Below are positions 17,602 through 25,422 of a DNA stretch of 64,000 bases, piece after piece. The notes under the pieces were generated by a model. It made no database searches, was not told the origin of the DNA, and was given only the letters and a program-made list of their open reading frames with translations. Made by a program: the position numbers and the translations under genes. Source of the DNA: Pseudomonas versuta (GTDB taxonomy: Bacteria > Pseudomonadota > Gammaproteobacteria > Pseudomonadales > Pseudomonadaceae); contig NZ_CP012676.1 of the NCBI RefSeq assembly GCF_001294575.1, positions 4,314,001 through 4,378,000 of the forward strand, read 5' to 3'. Numbering within the stretch: the stretch's first letter is position 1; each line of letters begins with the position of its first letter.

Positions 17602-18064
17602 ATACCGGCAAGCACGTAGTGGATTTGATTTCGGACAGGGCGACAATCGAATTCACCTCTTGAATACCCGGCACCATCGACAGTTTTTCGAAGAAAAACC
17701 GCTCATACGCCTCAATGTCAGCGGTAACAATGCGCAGTAGAAAATCCACCGCGCCCATTAGTACGTAGCACTCCAGGACCTCAGGAAAGCCGCGAATGGC
17801 ATCGGTAAACTCGGTGAAGTTGGAACGACCGTGGGCGTTGAGTTTGATCTCGGCAAAAATCTGCGTGTTGAGACCGATTTTCTTGCGATCGAGCAGGGTC
17901 ACCTGGCCGCGGATAATTCCTTCGTCTTTCATCCGCTGAATACGCCTCCAGCATGGCGATTGCGACAACCCGACCTGCTCCGCGATTTGCGCACTGGACA
18001 GCGAGGCGTCCTCTTGCAGCAGCGCCAGAATGCGCCGGTCATAAGCATCCAGCTCACTTCGCAT
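17600..18064 (-). CDS. Lrp/AsnC-family transcriptional regulator
   Basis: The 154-residue protein has an N-terminal helix-turn-helix ('LDAYDRRILALLQEDASLSSAQIAEQVGLSQSPCWRRIQRM') and a C-terminal RAM/ACT-like ligand domain with the 'VLECYVLMGAVDFLLRIV' core. The ATG at 18064 is chosen because GGAGG precedes it by seven bases; an in-frame ATG at 18085 lacks a site. It diverges from a small ACT-like gene across a 127-base AT-rich spacer. Such regulators often control themselves and the divergent gene in response to an amino acid. Confidence 0.92.
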   Translation of the reverse strand: MRSELDAYDRRILALLQEDASLSSAQIAEQVGLSQSPCWRRIQRMKDEGIIRGQVTLLDRKKIGLNTQIFAEIKLNAHGRSNFTEFTDAIRGFPEVLECYVLMGAVDFLLRIVTADIEAYERFFFEKLSMVPGIQEVNSIVALSEIKSTTCLPV

Positions 18065-18191
18065 AGAACAACCTCCATATGGCATTTCTAAGACTTGGAT
18101 AAGTCTTAATTTCGTTTAATCGCTGCATCTTAGATAAAAAATTCCTGCCGTGGCGTGTAAATATTTCCCTAGCCAAATCAGGAGTTTTTGC

Positions 18192-18548
18192 ATGCCGCCT
18201 CTGCAAGCCGTCACCCACTCAGCCCGCCCCGACGTCTGGGCCAGCAACGCCGCCCCATGCCCGGTGTATTTTGGTATCCAGGCTGAGGCCGAGGCCGATG
18301 TGCTGTGCCGCGTACTGAATCTGTTTGCCTTGCAGCAACTGATTCCCCGACACGTCAACGTGGTACGCGACAACGACAGCCTCAGCATTGAAATTGTGAG
18401 TGATGAGCAAAGCTGGCACCGGGCTCAGGTGATTGGCGAAAAACTGCGCAACCTGGTCAGTGTCTTCGAGGTGCAATTGCTACCGGCCAAATCCCGGGAC
18501 GCTGATTTCAAGGGTGGCGCCATAAACCACCAGCGCGTTGCCGGGTAA
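18192..18548 (+). CDS. Small ACT-like-fold protein, function unknown
   Basis: The 118-residue protein contains 'VYFGIQAEAEADVLCRVLNLFALQQLIPRHVNVVRDNDSLSIEIV', a beta-alpha-beta pattern like a stand-alone ACT domain, ending in 'LRNLVSVFEVQLLPA'. It has no DNA-binding part. Start ATG 18192 follows GGAG at 18181. It is divergent from an Lrp/AsnC regulator, which carries a structurally similar ligand domain, so amino-acid sensing or control by that regulator is a reasonable inference. Confidence 0.75.
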   Translation: MPPLQAVTHSARPDVWASNAAPCPVYFGIQAEAEADVLCRVLNLFALQQLIPRHVNVVRDNDSLSIEIVSDEQSWHRAQVIGEKLRNLVSVFEVQLLPAKSRDADFKGGAINHQRVAG

Positions 18549-18597
18549 TAGCCTGCAACCATTGTTCAGGTCAGGGCAAAGGGGTGACAACTAGGCT

Positions 18598-18656
18598 TTG
18601 GACTTCACGCCCCGGACAAGGATATGTCCGGGGCGATGCTTAGAAGTCCAAGGAGG
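18598..18656 (+). promoter_or_regulatory. 5'-UTR stem-loop with RsmA/CsrA-like GGA loop next to the ribosome-binding site
   Basis: The outer stem TTGGACTTC/GAAGTCCAA (18598-18606 with 18643-18651) and inner stem GCCCCGGAC/GTCCGGGGC (18609-18617 with 18626-18634) close on the loop AAGGATAT, which can tighten to AGGATA. A GGA in a hairpin loop flanked by ACA and TGT is the CsrA/RsmA recognition pattern. The stem ends directly against the AGGAGG Shine-Dalgarno sequence of the next gene, which supplies a second GGA. Confidence 0.55.
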
Positions 18657-18660
18657 TTTT

Positions 18661-20427
18661 ATGCACTTCGCCCCTTCACGTGACCACTGGCTGGATCTCA
18701 AAGAGCTGGTAACCGCACTCCTCGCCCAAGGGCACCTGGAGCAAGATGGTGCCGAACAGGCATTGAGCGCAGGTCGCCAGCCGCATCACGTACCGGTGCA
18801 TCCCCTGGTGTTTCTGGCCAGGCAGCAACTCGTCGACCCCAGTCGCCACGGCAAGACCCTCGACCTTGAGACCCTCACCGCCTGGCTGGCAGATCAATGC
18901 CAGCAGCCTTATATGCGCATAGATCCGCTTAAAATTGACGTTGCAACAATTACCGGACTTATGTCTTTGGCATTTGCCCAACGCCATGAAATCTTTGCGG
19001 TGGCAGCCGATCAGCAGTCCATCACCATTGCCAGTACGCAACCGTGGGTCACCAGTTGGGAAACGGACCTCAAACAAGTGCTCAAAAGGCCCATCAAGCG
19101 GGTAATTGCCAATCCTCTGGATATACAGCGCCTGAATGCAGAGTTTTTTCAGCTGGCCAAATCGGTCAATGGCGCCACGCTCAATGATCAAAAAGCCAGC
19201 AGTCAGGCCAACCTCGAACAGTTACTCACCCTCGGTAGCAATCAGGCACCCGATGCCAATGACGCGCATATTGTGAATATCGTCGACTGGCTGTTTCAGT
19301 ACGCCTTTGAGCAGCGTGCCAGCGATATCCACATTGAGCCGCGTCGCGAACAGGGCGGTGTGCGCTTTCGCATAGATGGCGTGCTGCATAACGTTTATCA
19401 GTTCCCGGTGCAGGTGACAGTGGCCGTTGTTAGCCGCCTCAAAAGCCTGGGCCGGATGAACGTCGCAGAAAAACGCAAACCTCAGGATGGCCGGGTCAAA
19501 ATCAGAACCCCGGCCGGAGCAGAGGTGGAACTGAGGCTCGCCACCTTGCCCACTGCCTTTGGCGAAAAAATGGTAATGCGTATCTTCGATCCGCAGGTGC
19601 TGCTCAAGAGCTTCGACCAGCTGGGTTTCACCCCGCAAGACCTGCAACGCTGGCAGCACATGACTCGCCAGCCCCACGGCATTATTTTGATCACCGGCCC
19701 TACCGGCTCGGGGAAAACCAGCACCCTCTATGCGACGCTAAAGCAACTGGCCACTGCACAGATCAACCTCTGTACCCTGGAAGACCCCATCGAAATGATT
19801 GAACCTGCGTTTAATCAAATGCAGGTGCAACCGGGCATCGACCTGACGTTCGCCAGTGGCGTACGCGCCCTGATGCGCCAGGATCCGGACATCATCATGC
19901 TCGGAGAAATACGCGATCTGGAAACTGCCGAAGTCGCGATACAGGCTGCCTTGACCGGACATCTGGTGTTGTCGACCCTGCACACCAACGATGCCCCCAG
20001 TGCCATCAGCCGCCTGCAAGAGCTGGGCGTAGCGCCCTATTTGATCAAGGCCACGCTGCTGGGCGTCATGGCGCAACGACTGGTGAAAACCTTGTGCCCC
20101 GAATGTAAAAGCCAGACGCCGCTGATGCCGGACGACTGGCAGGGTTTCGCTCCAAAATGGTCAGGGCCAACCCCCGGCCATGCCTGCAGGGCGACCGGCT
20201 GTGTTGTATGCAGGGATACGGGTTACCTGGGTCGAGCTGGCGTCTATGAAATCATGCAGATGAATGACGCGCTCAGAGCCCTGATCAGCCCCCGGACCGA
20301 CTTGAACGCCGTACGTCGCGCAGCATGCGCCGAAGGCATGCTGCCCTTGAGACTGGCAGCTGCCAATAAAGTCGCTGCAGGCATGACCACTCTGGAGGAG
20401 GCATTGCGCGTTACTCCTGCGTATTGA
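18661..20427 (+). CDS. Solitary GspE/PilB-type secretion ATPase
   Basis: The 588-residue protein has an N-terminal GspE/MshEN-like domain (to about 190) and a C-terminal hexameric ATPase core: Walker A 'GPTGSGKT' starting at residue 346, Asp box 'TLEDPIE', Walker B 'DIIMLGEIRD', the His box 'GHLVLSTLHTNDA', and a tetracysteine zinc motif ('CPEC' and 'CVVC'). These ATPases power type II secretion or type IV pilus assembly. No other gsp or pil genes flank it. The ATG at 18661 has a strong AAGGAGG site that abuts a long leader hairpin. Confidence 0.9.
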   Translation: MHFAPSRDHWLDLKELVTALLAQGHLEQDGAEQALSAGRQPHHVPVHPLVFLARQQLVDPSRHGKTLDLETLTAWLADQCQQPYMRIDPLKIDVATITGLMSLAFAQRHEIFAVAADQQSITIASTQPWVTSWETDLKQVLKRPIKRVIANPLDIQRLNAEFFQLAKSVNGATLNDQKASSQANLEQLLTLGSNQAPDANDAHIVNIVDWLFQYAFEQRASDIHIEPRREQGGVRFRIDGVLHNVYQFPVQVTVAVVSRLKSLGRMNVAEKRKPQDGRVKIRTPAGAEVELRLATLPTAFGEKMVMRIFDPQVLLKSFDQLGFTPQDLQRWQHMTRQPHGIILITGPTGSGKTSTLYATLKQLATAQINLCTLEDPIEMIEPAFNQMQVQPGIDLTFASGVRALMRQDPDIIMLGEIRDLETAEVAIQAALTGHLVLSTLHTNDAPSAISRLQELGVAPYLIKATLLGVMAQRLVKTLCPECKSQTPLMPDDWQGFAPKWSGPTPGHACRATGCVVCRDTGYLGRAGVYEIMQMNDALRALISPRTDLNAVRRAACAEGMLPLRLAAANKVAAGMTTLEEALRVTPAY

Positions 20428-20470
20428 ATTGTTTTGACTAAAATCTAAACAGTCGCGCAGTTTGCATACA

Positions 20471-20492
20471 GGAGTGAGCTTGCTCGCTAGCC
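20471..20492 (+). repeat. Single REP
   Basis: One REP unit, GGAGTGAGCTTGCTCGCTAG, without an inverted mate, between the ATPase and SPFH genes. Confidence 0.7.
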
Positions 20493-20556
20493 TTTGACGT
20501 TAAGTGCATACAACCAGATCAATATTTTCCCCTTACACCTTGAACAAGGAATGGCT

Positions 20557-21477
20557 ATGCAAGCGGGTACAGTGGTTCTGTTATTTGTAGCCTTGGCGAT
20601 CGCCGTGCTTTTCATGGGGTTCAAGGTCGTGCCGCAAGGCTATCAGTGGACGGTAGAACGCTTCGGACGCTATACCAACACCCTTAAACCGGGCCTGAAT
20701 ATCATCATTCCGGTAATGGATCGCATCGGCCGCAAGATCAACGTGATGGAAAGCGTGCTGGATATCCCGCCCCAGGAAGTGATTACCGCCGACAACGCCA
20801 CCGTACAGATCGATGCCGTATGTTTTTTCCAGGTGGTCAATACGGCCCAGGCTGCCTATGAGGTCAATAACCTTGAGCACGCCATTCGTAACCTGCTGCA
20901 AACCAATATCCGCACAGTGCTTGGCTCCATGGAACTGGATGCCATGCTCAGCCAGCGTGACGGCATCAATGAAAAGCTGCTGCGCACGGTTGATGAGGCC
21001 ACAGCCCCCTGGGGTATCAAGATCACCCGGATCGAGATCAAGGACATCAGCCCGCCAGCAGACCTGATGGCCGCCATGTCCGGCCAGATGAAAGCCGAGC
21101 GTATCAAGCGTGCGCAAATCCTTGAGGCTGAAGGGCTGCGGGCCTCGGCAATTTTAACCGCCGAAGGTAAAAAGCAGGCCCAGATCCTCGAAGCTGAAGG
21201 CGGCCGCCAGGCTGCATTTCTCGAATCCGAAGCCCGTGAGCGCCAGGCCGAAGCTGAAGCCCGGGCGACACAGGTAGTGTCCGAAGCCATTGCCAATGGC
21301 AATGTGCAGGCGATCAACTACTTCGTCGCGCAAAAATACATTGATGCACTCGGGAAACTGGCCTCTGCCAATAACAGCAAGGTCATCCTCATGCCGCTGG
21401 AGGCCAGCCAGGTCATTGGCGCAGTGGGCGGCATCGGTGAAATAGTCAAAGCCACCTTTGATAACAAAAAGGTCTGA
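20557..21477 (+). CDS. SPFH/Band 7 membrane protein (QmcA/stomatin-like)
   Basis: The 306-residue protein has one N-terminal membrane helix ('[20 protein letters not shown]'), an SPFH domain ('[24 protein letters not shown]', '[19 protein letters not shown]'), and a C-terminal Glu/Ala-rich coiled coil (about 205-260, 'ILEAEG' repeats). Family members form large ring oligomers in membrane microdomains and affect FtsH-type proteolysis. ATG 20557 is preferred to ATG 20551 because AAGGA directly abuts the latter. The NfeD gene follows three bases after its stop, a classic pairing. Confidence 0.92.
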   Translation: MQAGTVVLLFVALAIAVLFMGFKVVPQGYQWTVERFGRYTNTLKPGLNIIIPVMDRIGRKINVMESVLDIPPQEVITADNATVQIDAVCFFQVVNTAQAAYEVNNLEHAIRNLLQTNIRTVLGSMELDAMLSQRDGINEKLLRTVDEATAPWGIKITRIEIKDISPPADLMAAMSGQMKAERIKRAQILEAEGLRASAILTAEGKKQAQILEAEGGRQAAFLESEARERQAEAEARATQVVSEAIANGNVQAINYFVAQKYIDALGKLASANNSKVILMPLEASQVIGAVGGIGEIVKATFDNKKV

Positions 21478-21480
21478 GAC

Positions 21481-21957
21481 ATGTGGGAGTTCCTGCAAAA
21501 CCTGAGCTATTGGGACTGGCTGGCACTTGGCACAGTGCTGCTGATCCTGGAAGTTTTCGGGGCCGGCGGTTATCTGCTTTGGGTTGCAAGTGCAGCGATC
21601 ATCGTCGGGGCCGCGACCTTCCTGATACCGGGCCTGTCCTGGACCCTGCAGTTCCCGCTGTTTGGCGTGCTCGCGGTTCTCACTGCGGTGTACTGGTGGC
21701 AGCGCCAGCGCGGCACGGTTAACAGTAGCGATCAACCAGACCTTAACCGCCGGGGACACGAGCTGATCGGCCGTACGTTTGTCGTTCAACAAGCGATTGT
21801 CGGGGGCCGGGGCAAGATCAAGGTCGGGGATGGGGTATGGATGGTTACAGGGCCCGATGCTGACGTGGGCACACCGGTTCGCGTGACAGGCCAGAACGGG
21901 ACCGTGCTAAGCGTAGAAGTTGCGCATGAAGTTACGGAACTCCCGGGCAGGAACTAG
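21481..21957 (+). CDS. NfeD-family membrane protein
   Basis: The 158-residue protein has two or three transmembrane helices in residues 12-80 ('WLALGTVLLILEVFGAGGYLLWVASAAIIVGA') and a C-terminal soluble OB-fold domain ('IGRTFVVQQAIVGGRGKIKVGDGVWMV'), matching short NfeD (NfeD1b) proteins. These are encoded with SPFH proteins and are thought to work with them in membrane quality control. Only three bases separate it from the SPFH stop, so translation is coupled. Confidence 0.93.
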   Translation: MWEFLQNLSYWDWLALGTVLLILEVFGAGGYLLWVASAAIIVGAATFLIPGLSWTLQFPLFGVLAVLTAVYWWQRQRGTVNSSDQPDLNRRGHELIGRTFVVQQAIVGGRGKIKVGDGVWMVTGPDADVGTPVRVTGQNGTVLSVEVAHEVTELPGRN

Positions 21958-21994
21958 AATCAAAGTTGGTATTAACCTATTCGGAGTCACTGTC

Positions 21995-22309
21995 ATGCGT
22001 CTCAAATATGCTGTAGCCGCGATCGCCTTGCTGTCCCTTCCTGTTGGTTCTGCAATGGCCGACAGCTTTTGGCGCAATGTGTTGTCTTCTGGTGCAACCA
22101 CAGGTTCCACCTACCTGACCTTCAAAAAAGACCGAAAAGTCATCGCCGCTCAGGATGATGCGGGGAGCTTTGTTGCCAGCAACGGTTCGATCCGGGGCCC
22201 TTATCTGGAATCCGCCATGCAACAAGTGCGCGCCGATAACCCCCAGCTGAAAGTCAGTGACATGGACCTGGCCAACGCAATCCTGGCGAAAAACGCATCG
22301 GTAGAGTAA
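21995..22309 (+). CDS. Small secreted DUF2388-like protein
   Basis: The 104-residue protein has a signal peptide ending 'VGSAMA' (about residue 22). Its mature part contains 'DDAGSFVASNGSIRGPYLESAMQQVR' and ends 'DMDLANAILAK'. This pattern matches the Pseudomonas DUF2388 family, periplasmic proteins of unknown role that often occur in several paralogues. The ATG at 21995 follows GGAG at 21983. It begins 37 bases after the NfeD gene and may be co-transcribed. Confidence 0.8.
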   Translation: MRLKYAVAAIALLSLPVGSAMADSFWRNVLSSGATTGSTYLTFKKDRKVIAAQDDAGSFVASNGSIRGPYLESAMQQVRADNPQLKVSDMDLANAILAKNASVE

Positions 22310-22318
22310 AGCTTCCCT

Positions 22319-22390
22319 TTGCTCGCGATTCGGGGAACACGGGGCTTCAAGTCCAACCGGGTTATCCAGTCGCGAGCAAGCTCTAGCTCC
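22319..22390. repeat. REP pair (inverted)
   Basis: TTGCTCGCGA (22319-22328) faces TCGCGAGCAA (22370-22379). A looser inner inverted repeat lies between. It separates the DUF2388 gene from the aminotransferase. Confidence 0.75.
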
Positions 22391-22499
22391 ATGCCCGTTG
22401 CCACGCTTGATTCAGCCTCTATACAGAAATTTCACCCGATGTGGGCCATGCTATGGGTATGCTTTGCCCACTCAAACTCACATCGGACGTATTGCTTCC

Positions 22500-23642
22500 A
22501 TGAGCTCACTGCCTTTCCTGCCGTTTTCCAAACCCACCATTGATGAAGCCACCATCGCTGCGGTAGGCGACGTGTTGCGCTCAGGCTGGATCACCAGCGG
22601 GCCCAAGGTTCAGGCGTTTGAAGCGCAACTGTCCGAGTATTTTGGCGGGCGCCCGGTGCGCACGTTCAACTCCGGCACCTGCACCATGGAAATCGCCCTG
22701 CGCATCGCGGGTATCGGTGCCGGTGATGAAGTCATCACCACCTCCATTTCATGGGTCGCCACGGCCAACGTGATTATCGAAGTGGGCGCCACCCCGGTAT
22801 TTGCCGATATCGACCCGATTACACGCAATATCGATCTGGCCAAGGTCGAAGCCGCTATAACCCCGCGTACCAAAGCAATCATTCCTGTGTATCTGTCGGG
22901 CTTGCCGGTGGACATGGACGCGCTGTACGCGCTGGCCAAAAAATACAACCTGCGGGTTGTCGAAGATGCCGCCCAGGCTCTGGGTTCCAGCTGGAACGGG
23001 CAACGCATTGGCGCACGCGGCGATTTTGTTTCTTTCAGTTTTCAGGCCAACAAAAACATCACCTCGTCCGAGGGCGGCTGTCTGGTACTGAACAACGAAG
23101 AAGAGGCGCGTCTGGCTGAGAAATATCGCCTGCAAGGCGTCACCCGTACCGGTTTCGACGGTCTGGATGTCGACGTGCTCGGTGGCAAGTTCAACATGAC
23201 CGATATTGCAGCGGCGATTGGTCTGGGTCAGTTTGCCCATATCGAAGCCATTACCGCCCACCGCCGGGAACTGGCCAAACATTATTTCGAATGTTTTGGT
23301 CCGGACTTTGAGGCCGAGTACGGCGCACAACTGCCGATCGCTGACTTCAACAATACCAACTGGCACTTGTTCCAACTGGTGCTGGCGGAGCGTAAAGATG
23401 GTCAGCCTGCACGTGCGACCTTTATGAAAGAGATGCAGGCACTGGGCGTCGGCGTCGGCTATCACTACCCGCCGATCCATTTGCTGAGCTTGTATCGTGC
23501 ACAAGGCTTCAAGGAAGGGATGTTGCCGATTGCCGAGCGCGTGGGCCGGCTGATCGTGTCACTGCCGATGTTTACCGCCATGACCAAGGCAGATGTGGAA
23601 CGCTCTGTGGCGGCGGTTAAAGCGGTGTTGAAAGACGCTTAA
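22500..23642 (+). CDS. DegT/DnrJ/EryC1 (ArnB-like) sugar aminotransferase
   Basis: The 380-residue PLP enzyme belongs to the sugar-nucleotide 3- or 4-aminotransferase family. The PLP lysine is Lys185 in 'SFQANKNITSSEGG', nearly identical to the ArnB motif. 'VVEDAAQALGS' holds the PLP-contacting Asp155, and 'GVGVGYHYPPIHL' is the C-terminal active-site segment. ArnB makes UDP-L-Ara4N for lipid A modification, but none of arnACDTEF is next to this gene, so the substrate is open. The ATG at 22500 gives a normal N-terminus; its ribosome-binding site is weak. Confidence 0.88.
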   Translation: MSSLPFLPFSKPTIDEATIAAVGDVLRSGWITSGPKVQAFEAQLSEYFGGRPVRTFNSGTCTMEIALRIAGIGAGDEVITTSISWVATANVIIEVGATPVFADIDPITRNIDLAKVEAAITPRTKAIIPVYLSGLPVDMDALYALAKKYNLRVVEDAAQALGSSWNGQRIGARGDFVSFSFQANKNITSSEGGCLVLNNEEEARLAEKYRLQGVTRTGFDGLDVDVLGGKFNMTDIAAAIGLGQFAHIEAITAHRRELAKHYFECFGPDFEAEYGAQLPIADFNNTNWHLFQLVLAERKDGQPARATFMKEMQALGVGVGYHYPPIHLLSLYRAQGFKEGMLPIAERVGRLIVSLPMFTAMTKADVERSVAAVKAVLKDA

Positions 23643-23657
23643 GTATTTAGAACAACT

Positions 23658-23725
23658 GCAGGAGCAAGGCTTGCCTCGCGATCTTTTGATCTTCTAAAAG
23701 ATCGCGAGCAAGCTCGCTCCTACAG
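23658..23725. repeat. REP pair (inverted)
   Basis: GCAGGAGCAAGGCTTGCCTC faces GAGCAAGCTCGCTCCTACAG around an inner GATCTTTTGATC-type stem. It lies between the convergent aminotransferase and gcvH. Confidence 0.85.
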
Positions 23726-23738
23726 GAACAGGCTGGGG

Positions 23739-24122
23739 TTACTCGCCGATTGCGGCTTTGTAACCGGCAGCATCCAGCAGTTTTTCCAGTTCCGCAGTGT
23801 TGCTTGGCTTGAGCTTGAAGATCCAGCTGGCGTAAGGTGCCTCGTTCAGCGACTCAGGGCTGTCCGCCAAGGCTTCGTTAATGGCAATGACTTCGCCCGA
23901 CACCGGCGAGTAGATATCCGAAGCAGCTTTTACCGACTCAACGACCCCGGCAGTATCGCCAGCGGCAAATACTTTGCCGACCTCGGCCAACTCAACAAAC
24001 ACCACATCCCCCAAGGCTTCCTGAGCGTGATCGCTGATACCTACGGTAACCGTACCATCAGCTTCCAGACGGGCCCACTCGTGACTTTCAGCAAAGCGCA
24101 GGTCAGCAGGGATATCGCTCAT
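23739..24122 (-). CDS. gcvH: Glycine cleavage system H protein
   Basis: The 127-residue lipoyl carrier shuttles the aminomethyl group from GcvP to GcvT. The lipoylation site is Lys65 in '[10 protein letters not shown]'. The ATG at 24122 is chosen for family length and its upstream TTGAGGA site; the in-frame codons upstream add only five residues. It lies 62 bases downstream of gcvT on the same strand. The P-protein gene is not present here. Confidence 0.96.
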   Translation of the reverse strand: MSDIPADLRFAESHEWARLEADGTVTVGISDHAQEALGDVVFVELAEVGKVFAAGDTAGVVESVKAASDIYSPVSGEVIAINEALADSPESLNEAPYASWIFKLKPSNTAELEKLLDAAGYKAAIGE

Positions 24123-24184
24123 ATTCAGTGTCCTCAAGAAGAAATTTCAGCGGCTTACACACCGTGTTAGTCCGCCAGTAAACG

Positions 24185-25267
24185 TTAGATCAAGGCTTTG
24201 CCAAGACGAACAAATGTTGGTTTAACCACTCGAACCGGGTACCACTTACCACGAATCTCGACCTCGGCACGGTCAGCCGTTGCCATCGGAACTCGTGCCA
24301 AAGCGATCGATTTGCTTAGCGTGGGAGAGAAACTACCACTGGTTATCTCTCCTTCGCCAACATCAGCGATACGAACCACCTGATGAGCACGCAATACACC
24401 GCGCTCTTCGAGCACCAGACCCACAAGCTTTAGCTTCACTCCGTTGGCCTTTTCAGCCTCCAGCGCTTCGCGCCCGATGAACTTGCGCGAAGCAGGCTCC
24501 CACGCGATGGTCCAGGCCATATTGGCTGAAAGTGGCGAGACAGACAGATGAATATCCTGCCCATAGAGGTTCATGCCAGCTTCAAGACGCAAGGTATCGC
24601 GAGCGCCCAAACCAATAGGGGAGATACCGGCACCGACCAGGTCGTTAAAGAAAGCCGGGGCCTGATCGGCCGGAAGCAGAATTTCCAGGCCATCTTCACC
24701 GGTATAGCCTGTGCGCGCGATAAACCAGTCACCACAGCTCTGCCCTTCGAAGGGTTTTAGTTGGTGAATCAGCTGGCTGCGGGCCTGACTCACCAGCTCG
24801 GCCACTTTATGCCGGGCTTGAGGCCCCTGAATGGCCAGCAACGCCAGCTCGGGGCGCTCCTGCAGCTCAACGGCATAGCCCTGAGCCTGAGCCGCCATCC
24901 AGGCCAGGTCCTGGTCACGGGTCGCGGCATTGACGATCAGCCGATACCCCGCGGGCATCAGGTAGACAATCATGTCATCGACCACGCCGCCCTTCTCATT
25001 GAGCATGGCGCTGTATAAAGCACGGCCGGGTGTGTTCAGACGTTCGACATCGTTTGCCAACAAATGCTGTAGCCATTCCTTGGCCTGATCCCCGGTGACG
25101 TCAATCACGGTCATATGCGAGACATCAAAAACCCCACAGTCACGGCGCACCTCATGGTGCTCCTCAACTTGCGAGCCGTAATGCAAGGGCATATCCCAAC
25201 CGCCAAAATCGACCATCTTCGCGCCAAGGGCGAGATGCAGGTCATACAGAGGCGTACGCTGTCCCAT
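24185..25267 (-). CDS. gcvT: Glycine cleavage system aminomethyltransferase (T protein)
   Basis: The 360-residue tetrahydrofolate-dependent T protein releases ammonia and makes methylene-THF from the aminomethyl-lipoyl H protein. It has the N-terminal '[26 protein letters not shown]' segment, '[15 protein letters not shown]', the folate-site region '[12 protein letters not shown]', and 'FIGREAL'. The ATG at 25267 follows GAAGGAGAAA. It is first in a gcvT-gcvH unit. The leader upstream shows no glycine-riboswitch core. Confidence 0.96.
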   Translation of the reverse strand: MGQRTPLYDLHLALGAKMVDFGGWDMPLHYGSQVEEHHEVRRDCGVFDVSHMTVIDVTGDQAKEWLQHLLANDVERLNTPGRALYSAMLNEKGGVVDDMIVYLMPAGYRLIVNAATRDQDLAWMAAQAQGYAVELQERPELALLAIQGPQARHKVAELVSQARSQLIHQLKPFEGQSCGDWFIARTGYTGEDGLEILLPADQAPAFFNDLVGAGISPIGLGARDTLRLEAGMNLYGQDIHLSVSPLSANMAWTIAWEPASRKFIGREALEAEKANGVKLKLVGLVLEERGVLRAHQVVRIADVGEGEITSGSFSPTLSKSIALARVPMATADRAEVEIRGKWYPVRVVKPTFVRLGKALI

Positions 25268-25422
25268 GGGTTTCTCCTTCCGGGCTTGGCGAAGGTGCGG
25301 ACAGGCTTGTTGTTGGCCCAAGACCTCTAAAAGAGGGCTTTATGCGTTAACAGAGAACCTGGCCTGACAGACAGACCGCACCGAATGCCGCGCATTGTAG
25401 CCGCATGGGGAGGGACTGGCAC

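Noticed and set aside
18598..18651. Integron attC-like site
   Set aside because: The long imperfect hairpin lacks the R' GTTRRRY and R'' RYYYAAC boxes, and no integrase or cassettes are nearby.
18565..18660. c-di-GMP-I (GEMM) riboswitch before the secretion ATPase
   Set aside because: CAGGGCAAA matches the GEMM core, but the P1b hairpin and the GACGCAAAGCC segment are missing; the hairpin fits an RsmA site better.
25268..25420. Glycine riboswitch upstream of gcvT
   Set aside because: The leader lacks the paired glycine-aptamer cores; only an ordinary ribosome-binding site is visible.
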